Assembly: GCF_025642155.1 (NCBI RefSeq)
Contig: NZ_CP106798.1
Coordinates: forward strand, 4,712,001 to 4,776,000
Direction of reading: 5' to 3'
Length of the DNA stretch: 64,000 bases
DNA from: Streptomyces sp. HUAS 15-9
Lineage (GTDB): Bacteria > Actinomycetota > Actinomycetes > Streptomycetales > Streptomycetaceae
The position numbers were made by a program, and so were the translations under genes. The notes under the pieces are model-generated. The model was not told the DNA's origin and ran no database searches. It was given only the letters and a program-made list of their open reading frames with translations. Positions 53,631 to 63,300 of the stretch are shown in pieces. Position 1 is the stretch's first letter, and each line of letters begins with the position of its first letter.

Positions 53631-53752
53631 TAAAAAGCCAGGTCAGGCCCCATCTGGCCTGGCCTTTTCCCATTCCCTTGATCGATTCGCGGTCTACACC
53701 ACTGCCCTGTGAGGTCTTACGAGGGCCAGATGGGTCCAACACGGAGCCGGGA

Positions 53753-53807
53753 GCGCCTTACGCATTGTAATGCGTAGGTCTCTGGTTCGAGTCCCGAAAG
53801 CGGATCC
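53753..53807 (+). pseudogene. Degenerate tRNA-Thr copy (attachment-site remnant)
   Basis: A second, imperfect copy of the tRNA. GCGCCTTA is joined directly to CGCATTGTAATGCGTAGG, so the D-arm is missing and one base of the anticodon is lost. The T-arm and acceptor 3' side have several changes. The similarity runs on through the downstream hairpin and CTTGATC sequence to about 53880, about 120-180 bp from the intact copy. This is what a duplicated attachment site looks like after drift, so the region is an old integration scar. Confidence 0.75.
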
Positions 53808-53809
53808 GA

Positions 53810-53853
53810 GAAAAGCCTGGCCAGGCACCCCCTGACCTGACCTTTTCTCATTT
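53810..53853. terminator. Hairpin following the tRNA-Thr remnant
   Basis: GAGAAAAG at 53808-53815 pairs with CTTTTCTC at 53842-53849, with CTGG/CCTG pairings between. It is the diverged copy of the terminator after the intact tRNA. Confidence 0.55.
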
Positions 53854-53959
53854 ACTTGATCAACTTCTGGTCCAAGCCACCTGCCGATTGGGCCCTGAGG
53901 TGCCCGGTGAGCCCAATCTGGGCCCCGGTCGGACCTCCGTCCGTCCGTCTCCGTGTCCT

Positions 53960-54140
53960 TCTTTTCATCTTCCTTCTGGCCTTCTGCTGCCCGGTATGTG
54001 GTGATGGGGTACAAGGCCGAGGTCGTTGCGGCGTGCATCTCAGGCAGCACCGCCTGGTACGTGTCGGTCGTCATCCGCATCGACGTGAGCATCGCCTGCA
54101 TGGTCGTGAGCGTGATGTCGACGGCTAGCGCCAGACTCTC
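53960..54140 (-). pseudogene. C-terminal relic of a tyrosine integrase
   Basis: On the minus strand one frame reads AVDITLTTMQAMLTSMRM and then TTDTYQAVLPEMHAATTSAL. This is like the ends of actinobacterial tyrosine recombinases, in which the sequence around the catalytic tyrosine is TADTYTSVLPEV. No start codon, Arg-His-Arg residues or upstream catalytic domain is present, so it is a fragment. It points towards the tRNA remnant, where integrase genes of tRNA-targeting elements usually lie. The call rests on one short motif. Confidence 0.5.
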
Positions 54141-54169
54141 CGCCTCATCGGCGGCAGGCCGGACAGCTC

Positions 54170-54450
54170 TACCAGCGCGGTCGGAGAAGAACTACGGGTA
54201 CGTTCGCGGTTCGATGACGTGGGTGCGGTGCTCCAGGCGGCGCGCGTTGCCGGAGACGATCCAGGGAAGACGCCCTGAGCGTGGCGGGCGCGAAGGCCGC
54301 GCATCTTGAGTACGCCGAGGCGGGGGAACAGGTACAGCTCGAAGCGCCCCGACTGTCATGCCGGGGGACGCTGGTTTTCATGGACCGGTCGGGCGTGCAG
54401 ATTCGTCCCTATGATGCGCTCCTCGGCGTCGGAGAGCAGTCGTAGTCGGC
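54170..54450 (-). pseudogene. Decayed coding fragments of unknown identity
   Basis: Three minus-strand fragments follow one another in different frames: RLLSDAEERIIGTNLHARPV (about 54440-54370), GRFELYLFPRLGVLKMRGL (about 54350-54290) and LPWIVSGNARRLEHRTHVIE, which ends at a stop at 54192. They look protein-like in composition but are broken by a stop and a frameshift. I do not recognise the family. Confidence 0.35.
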
Positions 54451-54501
54451 CAGCGTGCCCGCACACCGAAGCATGCCGTCACCGGCATGCGGGCTAACCC
54501 G

Positions 54502-57501
54502 TCAGATCTCCTTGAACGTTCCGCTTATGCCGAGTTCTTCCAGGCACTGCTGGATCTGCTCGGCCTCATCGGCCTGAATGACTAACTGGAGAGTCCCCTG
54601 CAGATAGCTGATCTGCCTTTCGTCTAGGGCCATGTAGAACGCCCGGAAGAGTGCAGCGAAACCGTCGGCGCTGTCGCCGTTGGCCAGGAGGTTCTTGGTG
54701 AACGAGAAGGCGACCTGCCGGTCCCTGACCTGCTCCCTTTCTGGGGATTGGTCCGGACTCGGCCCCTCGGTCTCCCGCTGCCGAGGCATGCTCGGTGTGT
54801 CGACAGCTGGGCTGCCTGGCTTGTGCGTCGAGCCGCTATCGACGGTGTTGTCGGCACTCAAGGAGCATCGACCTTCGTGAACTGGCTGGTCGCAGCTGGC
54901 GCACGTCTTGGGTTGTGGCTTGGCGAGGCGCAGGCCCGTGCTCGCCAGGTTGACCTGTCCGGGGGCTGTGACCTCCACCTCGGTGCCCGCTCCGTCAACG
55001 ATGCTAAGCAGGCCCTGGCTGACAGCATCGTAGATCGCCTGTTGAAGGTCGCGGTCACCCCCGTAAAGCAGCGGCAAACGTGGGGCGCTGTAGAAGGCGG
55101 CTCGGATGTCGGAGAGGGTTTTGCCGTAGTCGTGGTCGCGAAGGTTGTGCAGGAGAGCCTTGGCGCTGAACTGGCCAGTGTCGAAAACCTTGTCCCGAGC
55201 GGCGAGGCCCTTCCAGACGAGCATGCCGTCGAGGGCGGTGATGTTGTCCTTGTCGAATGTGAGTTGGTCGAGGTACCGCTCTCCGTCCGGGTCGGGCTGG
55301 GCCAGGTAGGCGACATGCTGGTACGCCCGCTTGAGCGCCTTCTCCAGCTGAGTCTTGGCCTCGGCGAGCTCCTTGGCACCGATCGTCTTGAGTTCGTCGT
55401 CGTTCTGAATTTCGGGCGCCTGCAGGGCCTTCTGCCTTGCCAGGTACTCCACCGCTAAGTTCCGTGCAAGAGCGCGCTGCTGGGTGTTCACCACGGCGTA
55501 CACCGCGCTGCTGGCCCACTGGACGGGGAGCTGTTGCGCACCTTGCCCGAGCCCCATGGCGACGGTGAGTGCCTCGAGGGTCGGCTTTTCCATGCCGTTG
55601 CGCAGGCTGTACTGCGCCGGGTCGAGGACGATGAGCCGGGTGGTGTAGGCGGTGTCCAAGCCGGCCGTGGCGAGGACGTCGGCGGGATTGCGCTGGGGGT
55701 CCGCCGGCACGAACTGCAGATCGCGGAATGGGCCGCTGCTGGCCAGCCTCTTCGCGATGTCGGCGATTACCGCGTCGCGTTCGGTCTCGGTGATGGTGCG
55801 CCGGATGTTCTTCACCAGCATGCGGTGGGTGAGCCGGGTGGAGAGGAAGTAACGGGCTGGCTTGTTGTTGCCCTGACCGGGAGTGATGTCGAGCGCGCTC
55901 ATCCCTTGGTTCGGATTTACCAGCTCATCGACGACGCCGTCGGCGTCGGTGACGGTATACGCGGCCTCCGGCACGCTGGTGGCCGCCTTGACCTCAGGGG
56001 CACTGGCTCCGCGGCCCCGCCCCGGGCGCAGGGTGCCGACAACACTCGCCAGGAAGATGAAGGTGGCCGCCCGTTCAGCCGCGCGTGGATTGTTCGTGCC
56101 CCAGGTGCTGGACTGCCGTTCGAGGTCCTGGCGGCGCGCTGCGCCTGACGAGCCGTCGTGGTTGATGACCTCGATCTCGGCCAGGCTCCGATAGTTCGCG
56201 ATGGTGCGGTCGTCCTCCACCAGGCCGCTGCCCAGGAGCGCCTCTCGGACGGTGCTGTCCGACAGCGGCAGGTCTCCGGGCCCTATGAGCGCCGGCACCC
56301 ACTCGCCTGCCTTACCGCGCTGCTGCAGGGCATAGACCGTGGCGGCGAAGATGCGGATCGTGGACCGGACCCGTTGGAATCCGGTGACCTTGCTCCACTC
56401 CGACTGAGCCAGGCTCATCAGCATGGGATGGAAGGGGTAGCAAGCTGTCATCTCTGCACGCCAGTTGCGGCGCCACGCAGCTCCGATCGGGTCCCAGACC
56501 TGCTTGCTCCAGGTCTTGTCTGTCAGCACTTCCTCGTAGAGCGCAGCAGTCGCAGCGAGCACCTCACCGGCGGGTTCCGCATCGAACAGCCGGCGGCGGA
56601 GGATGTCGGCGAAGTCGCCCACGCCGGTCACGGTGGTCGGCAAGCCGTTGCGGTCGAGCTGGCTATTCAGGTCGTCGCGGCGGGCCTGAGCGGCGGGCGA
56701 GAGCGCGGTCTTGTCGATGTCGGAGGCGATCATCACGACCAGCATCGCGACATGAGGGACGTCATTGACGACATCGAGCAGGGCCCGTAGGAACGCCATG
56801 TCCTGGGCCGCCAGGTCGGTCTGGTTTGCGCCGTCCAGTCCGTTGCCGATGTAGTCGAGCACCTCGTCGACGATGATCAGTACGGGGCGGTTCACCGCGC
56901 TGATGGCCTCGGCGATCTTGTGCTTGTCGCTCCAGAACCGCCGATAGCGTTCGAAGAGGGTGTAGTCCTTGGAGAAGAGACGCCACAGGAAACGCTCGTA
57001 GAGGTTGACCGCGGGCCCGTCGAACTCCTGTACCCCGGCCCCTGGGGTCATGTTGTCGCAGGGCAGAACGACGACATGTGGACGTCCGAGGCCGCCGGCA
57101 AGCGGGTGGCCGATTCTGGCCCTCGCGCGCTCGTTCACCCTTTGGCCGAGCTCGGTTCCCAGCAGCGCCCTTGGATTGGCGGCCAGATGGTAGGCGCCGA
57201 TGCATGCGTGCGACTTACCACCGCCCATGCCCTGGTCGAGTCGGGTGACTGCTCGGGCTTTCAAGTAGTCGTCGCCACCACCGATGCGGACTGCGATTTC
57301 GGTGAGCAGGTCGATGAGCCGTTCGGCCGGGTGAGTGATGTCACCGTAGTAGTCGGCGTCGGCATAGGGCGGCCGGTCGGCTCCCGTGGCGTGAACGGCT
57401 CGGAACAGCGACATCTGTACGTCATCGATCTGCCCGGAGGCGCTGTGGATCTCCTGGCGGAGCTTGAGTGCCTTCCACCACGGCGTCACGTTGGTCGTCA
57501 T
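54502..57501 (-). CDS. DUF499-type large P-loop ATPase (BrxC/HmaC-like) of a defence system
   Basis: A 999-residue ATPase, third gene of the island operon. Its P-loop is LDQGMGGGKSHACIGAYHLA (about 89-108) and the Walker B-like strand is PVLIIVDEVLDYIGNG. The DUF499 family contains BrxC/PglY of BREX/Pgl and the ATPase of Hma systems. The C-terminus has a CASCDQPVHEGRC zinc-finger-like cluster and a divergent last domain. The ATG at 57501 (MTTNVTPWWKAL) is used because upstream frame would run inside the methylase gene. It overlaps the stop of a 19-codon ORF (ATGA). TTA codons occur at complement 55456-55458 and 54583-54585. Confidence 0.85.
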   Translation of the reverse strand: MTTNVTPWWKALKLRQEIHSASGQIDDVQMSLFRAVHATGADRPPYADADYYGDITHPAERLIDLLTEIAVRIGGGDDYLKARAVTRLDQGMGGGKSHACIGAYHLAANPRALLGTELGQRVNERARARIGHPLAGGLGRPHVVVLPCDNMTPGAGVQEFDGPAVNLYERFLWRLFSKDYTLFERYRRFWSDKHKIAEAISAVNRPVLIIVDEVLDYIGNGLDGANQTDLAAQDMAFLRALLDVVNDVPHVAMLVVMIASDIDKTALSPAAQARRDDLNSQLDRNGLPTTVTGVGDFADILRRRLFDAEPAGEVLAATAALYEEVLTDKTWSKQVWDPIGAAWRRNWRAEMTACYPFHPMLMSLAQSEWSKVTGFQRVRSTIRIFAATVYALQQRGKAGEWVPALIGPGDLPLSDSTVREALLGSGLVEDDRTIANYRSLAEIEVINHDGSSGAARRQDLERQSSTWGTNNPRAAERAATFIFLASVVGTLRPGRGRGASAPEVKAATSVPEAAYTVTDADGVVDELVNPNQGMSALDITPGQGNNKPARYFLSTRLTHRMLVKNIRRTITETERDAVIADIAKRLASSGPFRDLQFVPADPQRNPADVLATAGLDTAYTTRLIVLDPAQYSLRNGMEKPTLEALTVAMGLGQGAQQLPVQWASSAVYAVVNTQQRALARNLAVEYLARQKALQAPEIQNDDELKTIGAKELAEAKTQLEKALKRAYQHVAYLAQPDPDGERYLDQLTFDKDNITALDGMLVWKGLAARDKVFDTGQFSAKALLHNLRDHDYGKTLSDIRAAFYSAPRLPLLYGGDRDLQQAIYDAVSQGLLSIVDGAGTEVEVTAPGQVNLASTGLRLAKPQPKTCASCDQPVHEGRCSLSADNTVDSGSTHKPGSPAVDTPSMPRQRETEGPSPDQSPEREQVRDRQVAFSFTKNLLANGDSADGFAALFRAFYMALDERQISYLQGTLQLVIQADEAEQIQQCLEELGISGTFKEI

Positions 57502-57557
57502 GGCTGCTCTCCTGGGCTGGTGGACACGAGGATCACGGGGGTGGTGTTGGTCGTCAT
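57498..57557 (-). CDS. 19-residue ORF bridging methylase and ATPase genes (uncertain)
   Basis: It starts in the methylase stop (ATGA, complement 57554-57557 region) and ends in a stop overlapping the ATPase start (ATGA). Its first residues MTTNTTP copy the ATPase start MTTNVTP, so it probably arose by duplication of the start region. It may serve only for reinitiation; a functional peptide is not excluded. Confidence 0.35.
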   Translation of the reverse strand: MTTNTTPVILVSTSPGEQP

Positions 57558-60307
57558 CACGTAAGCCGCAACTGGACGTCGTCGATGAGTTGAAGCTGGG
57601 ATTTTTCGTAGTTGTTCGCGGCGGCTGCCTCGGCGGCACTGACCACGCCGACCCGGTTGCGCAGCACGCGGGTGAAGCGGACGGAGTCTGGGTCGTTGTC
57701 GGGAAGCCGGTCCGCGAGGAACTGGACTGCGGCCCACAGGAAGGTGTCGTCGGCCGCGTGTTCTGCGTCCGCCAGTACCTGCCCCATGGCCTGGAGGCCC
57801 TCCTCCGAGGCAGCTGCGAGTGCGAGGGCGATGTCGATGACGGTCGAATCTCCGTCGATCTTGCCCTCGTAGTCGCGGGCGGCGATGAACCGCACACCCT
57901 TGTCGGCATCAGGAACCAGGTCGCGTATCGCTGCCAGGTCGAGCGAGGAAGCCAGAGCCTGCCAGCGCAGTTCGGACTTCGCCCGGATCTGGCGGTTGTA
58001 GAGCGTAATCCACCACAACGCGAACCGCGTTCGAGCGTCAAAGGTCTCCAGCGGCTGGTGATTGATCTCGACGGCCATGGCCTCCTGGACTGCAGCTCGC
58101 GCCAGCGGAAGAAACGTGTAGATGTCGACGGGTTCGCCCTTGGCGTCGAGGACCTCGCTGTAACGGCCGACGACCTCCATGGCCGGTCCGGCAGCGGCCA
58201 TCAGCATGTCTGCCGGGGCCAAGCCCCACCGCTCCCAGTCCGGGTAACGCTGCTTGATCTCTGCCTTGATCTCCGCCTCGACCGCGCCCTTGCGCCCAGG
58301 GGATCGTCCGGGCGCCATGGGGCGGCACGTCATGGTCAGGGTGGTCTCGATGTTCGCCTTGCCCTGATGGTTGCTGGCCTCGGTGTTCGCAGGCCAGGAC
58401 CCCGTCATCACCAGGCCGGCCTTCTCGATGGCCGTGAGCAGGCGCTGCCAGACCTCCGGGTCTCCGGATCCGAACACGATGGTCACCAGTCCGTTGTCGC
58501 GGACCACGCGACGCATCTCGCCGAACGCCTGGGCGATCTTCGTGTCGTAGTGCTCGCGAGTTCGGTGCTCGTTAGGAGCCTCTCCCCGGACCCGCTTGAC
58601 GATGATCTCTTCCGATTTCTCCTGGCAGCCGTGTTCGTCGGAAGTGACGACGAGCTCGGGCCAGGTGCTGTGCAGGGCGCGCTTCAGCCATGCGTAGATC
58701 AGATCGGAGGAGTCGGCATACGCGATCATCTCGTCATACGGCGGGTCAGTCACCACAGTGTTGATGGACGCGTCCCTCAGGTTCATCGAGGTGGCCGACC
58801 CCCGAGTCACGCTGACCGGCGTCCCCTGAATGTCAGTCATCAGGTTTGAGAGTGTCGCCATGCTGCTCTTGCACAGCGACGACCACGATCCCGGACCGGT
58901 GCCGATCCCCACCTCGAAAAAGTCCTGGGAGAACACAATCGACCCCTGGTTCGCGTAAATATCGTGAACCTTGTTGAGCTTCGGATCGAGAGCGCAACCG
59001 CGTGTAGCTCTCCGCAGCTTCCGCGCGACGACCGCCCCTGCGTAACCACTCAGCGTTCGCGCATAGTCAGGGCTCACCCCCGCCTTGTACATGAGTTCGT
59101 CGGCCACCTCGGCGATGGACCGGGTGAGCATGACGAAGGCCAGGGTCTGCCGATCGCACATGAAGTCGCCGTAGGTGCGCGCCCCGTAGATGGACGGCCC
59201 GATGATGTTGTTGTTGCCCGGTGCGATCCGTTCGTCCGGTACGGCACTCAGAAACGGACTCGGGTCGGACAGCTCACGTAGTGCCGCGGGTGTTGTGGCG
59301 ACAGCCGAGAGCTCTGCCTGGGTGGGTTCCCGGTACTCCTTGCCGAAGTCGTCCGAGTGGTCGGCCACCACCAGGAGCATGTCTGTGGCGCGCCTCTCGT
59401 CGGTGAGTCGGCGATGCACATCGAGTGGGTGCACATGACTGCAGAAGGGGCAGATCGCAGACTTCCCCGGCAGCGTGCGACCCTCAGCCGTACGAGCGCG
59501 CGTCAGTGTTGGAGTACGCGTTGGAGGGCCCTCGTGCACCACCGCTGCGCAGGTACCGGCAGCCGGGTCGGCTTCGATGTAGAACGACTGGCCGGGATCG
59601 ATGACAGGCGGAGCGCCCTTGCGACCGCGCTTCTGACTCGGCCTTCGCAGCTCGTACGAGCCGACCAGAGGGAACCGGTTGCCGCACTCCTGGCACGGTA
59701 TGGCGATGGCCCACAGATACCCCCACGGCCGTTTGCCGTTGACCTCGGGGTAGTAGTCCGCCATGGCTGCCGTCCACCGGCGTCCCACCTCATCGAGAGT
59801 TGCGCGAACGTCAACAAGCAGCCGGGGCCGGTCATCGTAGAGGGCGTCGCTTTCCTCGGCGAACGGCAGGCTCGGCTCCTGAGACCAGTCCCGGAGAGGG
59901 AAGTCGGTGAGGAGTGTGCTGGCCAGCACCGCGACCGGGCTGTAGTCGACACCATGGGCCTCAAGCCCGAGCCGCCCCGCCTCGAGCGGGATCATTCCGC
60001 GCCCGCTGAACGGGTCCAGGACTGATGCGCCCTCAGGGTTCGCTTTGAGGATCTCGTCGTGGAGCGTCTGCCAGGCGGCGTAGCGCCCGGACATGGCCTT
60101 GTGTACCAGCTCTTGAAGACGCTGTTGCTCAGCCTGATCCTCCGGCCAGGGCAGCAGCGAGCAGACCACCGCAGCCTTGGCCTGTGCGACTGGACGCTTC
60201 GCGAACCACGGGAACAGCCCGATCTCGGTCGCACCGCTTCCCCATCCTGCTGAACTGTTCGCCGAAACCTCGGCACAGGGGAACCAGCGTTCAATCATTC
60301 GGGTCAT
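57557..60307 (-). CDS. DUF1156-type adenine-specific DNA methyltransferase with zinc ribbon
   Basis: A 916-residue enzyme of the COG1743 type. The N-terminal DUF1156 region begins RWFPCAEVSANSSAGWGSG. SAM-binding motif I is LDPFSGRGMIPLEA (97-110) and the catalytic motif is DPPY (521-524), pointing to N6-adenine (or N4-cytosine) methylation. Paired cysteines at 206/209 and 286/289 form the zinc ribbon. In Hma and type 3 BREX systems such an enzyme marks host DNA. The ATG at 60307 overlaps the helicase stop (ATGA); an ATG at 60298 is possible. I noticed no in-frame TTA codon, unlike the flanking genes. Confidence 0.88.
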   Translation of the reverse strand: MTRMIERWFPCAEVSANSSAGWGSGATEIGLFPWFAKRPVAQAKAAVVCSLLPWPEDQAEQQRLQELVHKAMSGRYAAWQTLHDEILKANPEGASVLDPFSGRGMIPLEAGRLGLEAHGVDYSPVAVLASTLLTDFPLRDWSQEPSLPFAEESDALYDDRPRLLVDVRATLDEVGRRWTAAMADYYPEVNGKRPWGYLWAIAIPCQECGNRFPLVGSYELRRPSQKRGRKGAPPVIDPGQSFYIEADPAAGTCAAVVHEGPPTRTPTLTRARTAEGRTLPGKSAICPFCSHVHPLDVHRRLTDERRATDMLLVVADHSDDFGKEYREPTQAELSAVATTPAALRELSDPSPFLSAVPDERIAPGNNNIIGPSIYGARTYGDFMCDRQTLAFVMLTRSIAEVADELMYKAGVSPDYARTLSGYAGAVVARKLRRATRGCALDPKLNKVHDIYANQGSIVFSQDFFEVGIGTGPGSWSSLCKSSMATLSNLMTDIQGTPVSVTRGSATSMNLRDASINTVVTDPPYDEMIAYADSSDLIYAWLKRALHSTWPELVVTSDEHGCQEKSEEIIVKRVRGEAPNEHRTREHYDTKIAQAFGEMRRVVRDNGLVTIVFGSGDPEVWQRLLTAIEKAGLVMTGSWPANTEASNHQGKANIETTLTMTCRPMAPGRSPGRKGAVEAEIKAEIKQRYPDWERWGLAPADMLMAAAGPAMEVVGRYSEVLDAKGEPVDIYTFLPLARAAVQEAMAVEINHQPLETFDARTRFALWWITLYNRQIRAKSELRWQALASSLDLAAIRDLVPDADKGVRFIAARDYEGKIDGDSTVIDIALALAAASEEGLQAMGQVLADAEHAADDTFLWAAVQFLADRLPDNDPDSVRFTRVLRNRVGVVSAAEAAAANNYEKSQLQLIDDVQLRLT

Positions 60308-63300
60308 GCGTTGCTCCCGGGGGCGTTCTTGAGGCTGCTGCCCGGGACACGGAACACCGCGTTCCCGGTCATGACGTTCGCGAAGAGGGTGGCGGGGTCC
60401 TGGTAAGCGCCGAAGAATCGGCCCTTGCCATCGGCGCACTGGTCGATGACGTAGAGCCAGTACTCCTTGCGGTGCTGGGTCGCGATGAGGACTTCGTTGC
60501 CTGTCATCCGGATGCCGTCGCTGGCCGCGCTGCCCAGCACGCCCTTGACCTCGACATGGCGGACCTGGCTGTGGCGGCGAGCTTCCAAGTCGTAACCACG
60601 GCCCTCGGTGTGGACATCGGCCACGGTCCAGCCGTCGTCCTCAAGGAGCTGCTGCACGCGCCGCATGGAAACCAGCTCGGCGTCGATCTCGGCCTGGACG
60701 CTGATGTCGGCGGTGGCCAGGACGCGGATTCGACCCACCTGCTTCGGTTCGGTCAGATGCACGTCCGCGAGCCGCTCAAGCTCTTCGAGTCGCTGAGCGG
60801 TCTGGGTCTGAAGCCGGTGCCGCAGCTCAAGACGGGCGGCGCGGTCATCGATGCGATCGGTCAGGCTCAGCGGCAGGTTGGTCAGGTCGCGGCGGGCCTG
60901 GGCGAACCAGTCGGCGCGCACCTTCCGGTGCTCCGCGACGGTCGTGGCGGCCACTTCACGGGCGGCTGTGAGCGCGTGGCCCTCACGGGCCGGATGCGGT
61001 GAGCCGCCGTACTGGTCGGTGGGCACGAGGTTGGCCAGGGACTCCCATCGCACCGGGCGGGCATTGCCGCTGTCGTCCACCTTGATCAAGGTGGCCCATA
61101 TGCTTGCGCGCTTGCCATTGCTTTCGGTCATCGTCGCCTCATACGCGTACAAGTCGTACGGGGTGAGGCTGGTGGGGTCGGATGCGGCGCCGGACTGGTA
61201 CAGGTCCTCGGCCAGGGTGTGCTCGGCTGTGTTGATTAGGTCGCTGAAGCCGGGCTCACCGGGGCCGAGGGTGACGGTGTCACCGATGTCGATGCTCTCC
61301 GAGGCTTCGCGCACCACGTCCCCGCTGGTGGCGACGTGAACCTCGTTTTGTCCGCCCAGAGTGGCCGGAAATATGGCCTTGCCGCTTAGGGAGAGCCGCC
61401 GGAACCCGGGTCCGGCCGCGGTCGGAGCGGACTTCAGCACGCCGGCCGCCGCGAGCCGGTCGAGGTATGCCTCGACGATGGCCGGGTTGATGCGTGCGAA
61501 CAGATCACGCTGAAGCAGGGTCAGTGCGGCCACCGCGTCCACCTGGCTGGCCAGGCGTCGCTCGTTGTCCCGTACCTTCCGGGCTGCCCGGCTGAGTTCC
61601 TGAGCTTGGACCGCCTGGGCGGCGTCGATGGCCTGCTGCTTCTTCAGCTCGTCGTTGCCGTAGAGGTCCGACAGCCACTTGTCGTAGTCGACGCCGGTGA
61701 TTTCGGCGACCGCCGAGAGGCTGTCGAACATCTGGCCGCGCAGCTCGTTCGCGGCCGTAACGAAGTTGTCCAGGAGGCGGAGCAGGGTCTTGCCTTCCCG
61801 GGTGTCGGTGGCGACCAGGTTGTAGAGGTAGACGTCGCGCTGCTGACCGACGCGGTGGATGCGTCCCATCCGCTGTTCGAGGCGGACTAAAGACCACGGG
61901 ATGTCGTAGTTCACGAGCACGTGCGCGGCCTGCAGGTCGATACCCTCGTTGCCAGCGTCAGTGGTGACGATGATCTGGAATTCGCCGCGCATGAATGCCT
62001 TGCGCGCCTCGTCGCGTTCGGTCTTTCCCTGGCGGCCGGAGTAGAGCTGGGCGGTGTATCCCTGGGCCTGGAGCCGCCGGGCGATCCACTCGGCCGAGTC
62101 TGCGTACTCGGTGAAGACAACGGCCTGTTCACTGTTCCCAGGGTGGATTCCGTGGGCGGCCAGGCAGTCGTCGGTGAGCCGCTTCCACTTCGACGGCTGC
62201 CAGCGAGAGTCACTGACTGTTGCCTCGATCTGCTGCACGAGGTTGTTGATCGCGGCCCGCTCAGCCCTGGTCGAGGCTGAGATCGTGTGAATCACCTTGG
62301 CCTCATCGACCTCGGCCTCGTCACCGTGATCCTCGCGGTCGGCGATGAGCGCCGCCTCCGCCTCGCTCATCGCCCCCATGTGTTCGTGCCGCCGGCGCAG
62401 TGTCTCGGCCAGCGCGTAGAGACTGGAGGCTGCTCGCTTGCCGTAGACCATGCGGGCAAGCGGCTGCGCCACTGGAGGGAAGAACCGGTCGACCATATCT
62501 AGGGCAGCCCTGTAGAAGCCGTACTCGGTCTGCGAGAGCGGGACGCTGTGGTTGTGCGCGGTGCGCCCTTTGAACAGCCGGGTCGTGCCGTCGTAGTCGA
62601 CTAAGTCTTCCTTCATCCGCCGCAGGAAGTGGATGGGGCCGGGACGCAGTGCACTGAGTTCGATGGTGGGGTCGTTTCCCGGATCCGGGTAGATCTCCGG
62701 GTCCACCAGATGCAGCAGATGTCGGAAGAGCCACTCTTTGCCCCGGTGCGGCGTTGCCGTCATCAGCAGGGCCCGCGGGGTGTTCTTGGCCAGCAGCCGT
62801 CCGACCTGGTGGAAGCCGGCGGCAGTCGGAGTCAGTCGGTGCGCCTCGTCGAAGACGACCAGATCCCAGCCGGCCTTGTCCGGCCGGATGGCGTCCTGCA
62901 CTGCGGGGTTCACTGCTGCTAACTCCAGCGACACCACCCACAGGTCGTTGGAGTTCAGAGCGTCCTCACGCACCGTGGCCGAGGTCAGCTGACGCAGCCC
63001 GCCCCCCAGTAACCGCTGGAAGTCGTCCACCCACTTGGTGGCGAGGTTCGCCGGGCACACGATGATCGCGCGCTTTATCAGGCCGAGCCTCTGCATCTCA
63101 CGCAGATATAAGCCAGCCATGATCGTTTTTCCGGTACCCGGCTCGTCACAGAGAAGGAAACGCAGCAGGGGTTGGGGGAGCATCGCTCCGTAGACGGCCG
63201 TGGTCTGGTGCGCGTACGGCTTCAGCGGCGTGGCTGCCATCGCGCTGGACTCGGCATTGGTCGCCGCGGCGTTCATCCACTGAGTCCACATCGCGGCCAG

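Noticed and set aside
53694..54101. Minus-strand ORF containing FGTRTRDLRIT, and similar frames at 52196-53653
   Set aside because: This peptide is the well-known artefact of translating a tRNA on its antisense strand. Only the upstream TTDTYQAVLPEM part is kept, as an integrase relic.
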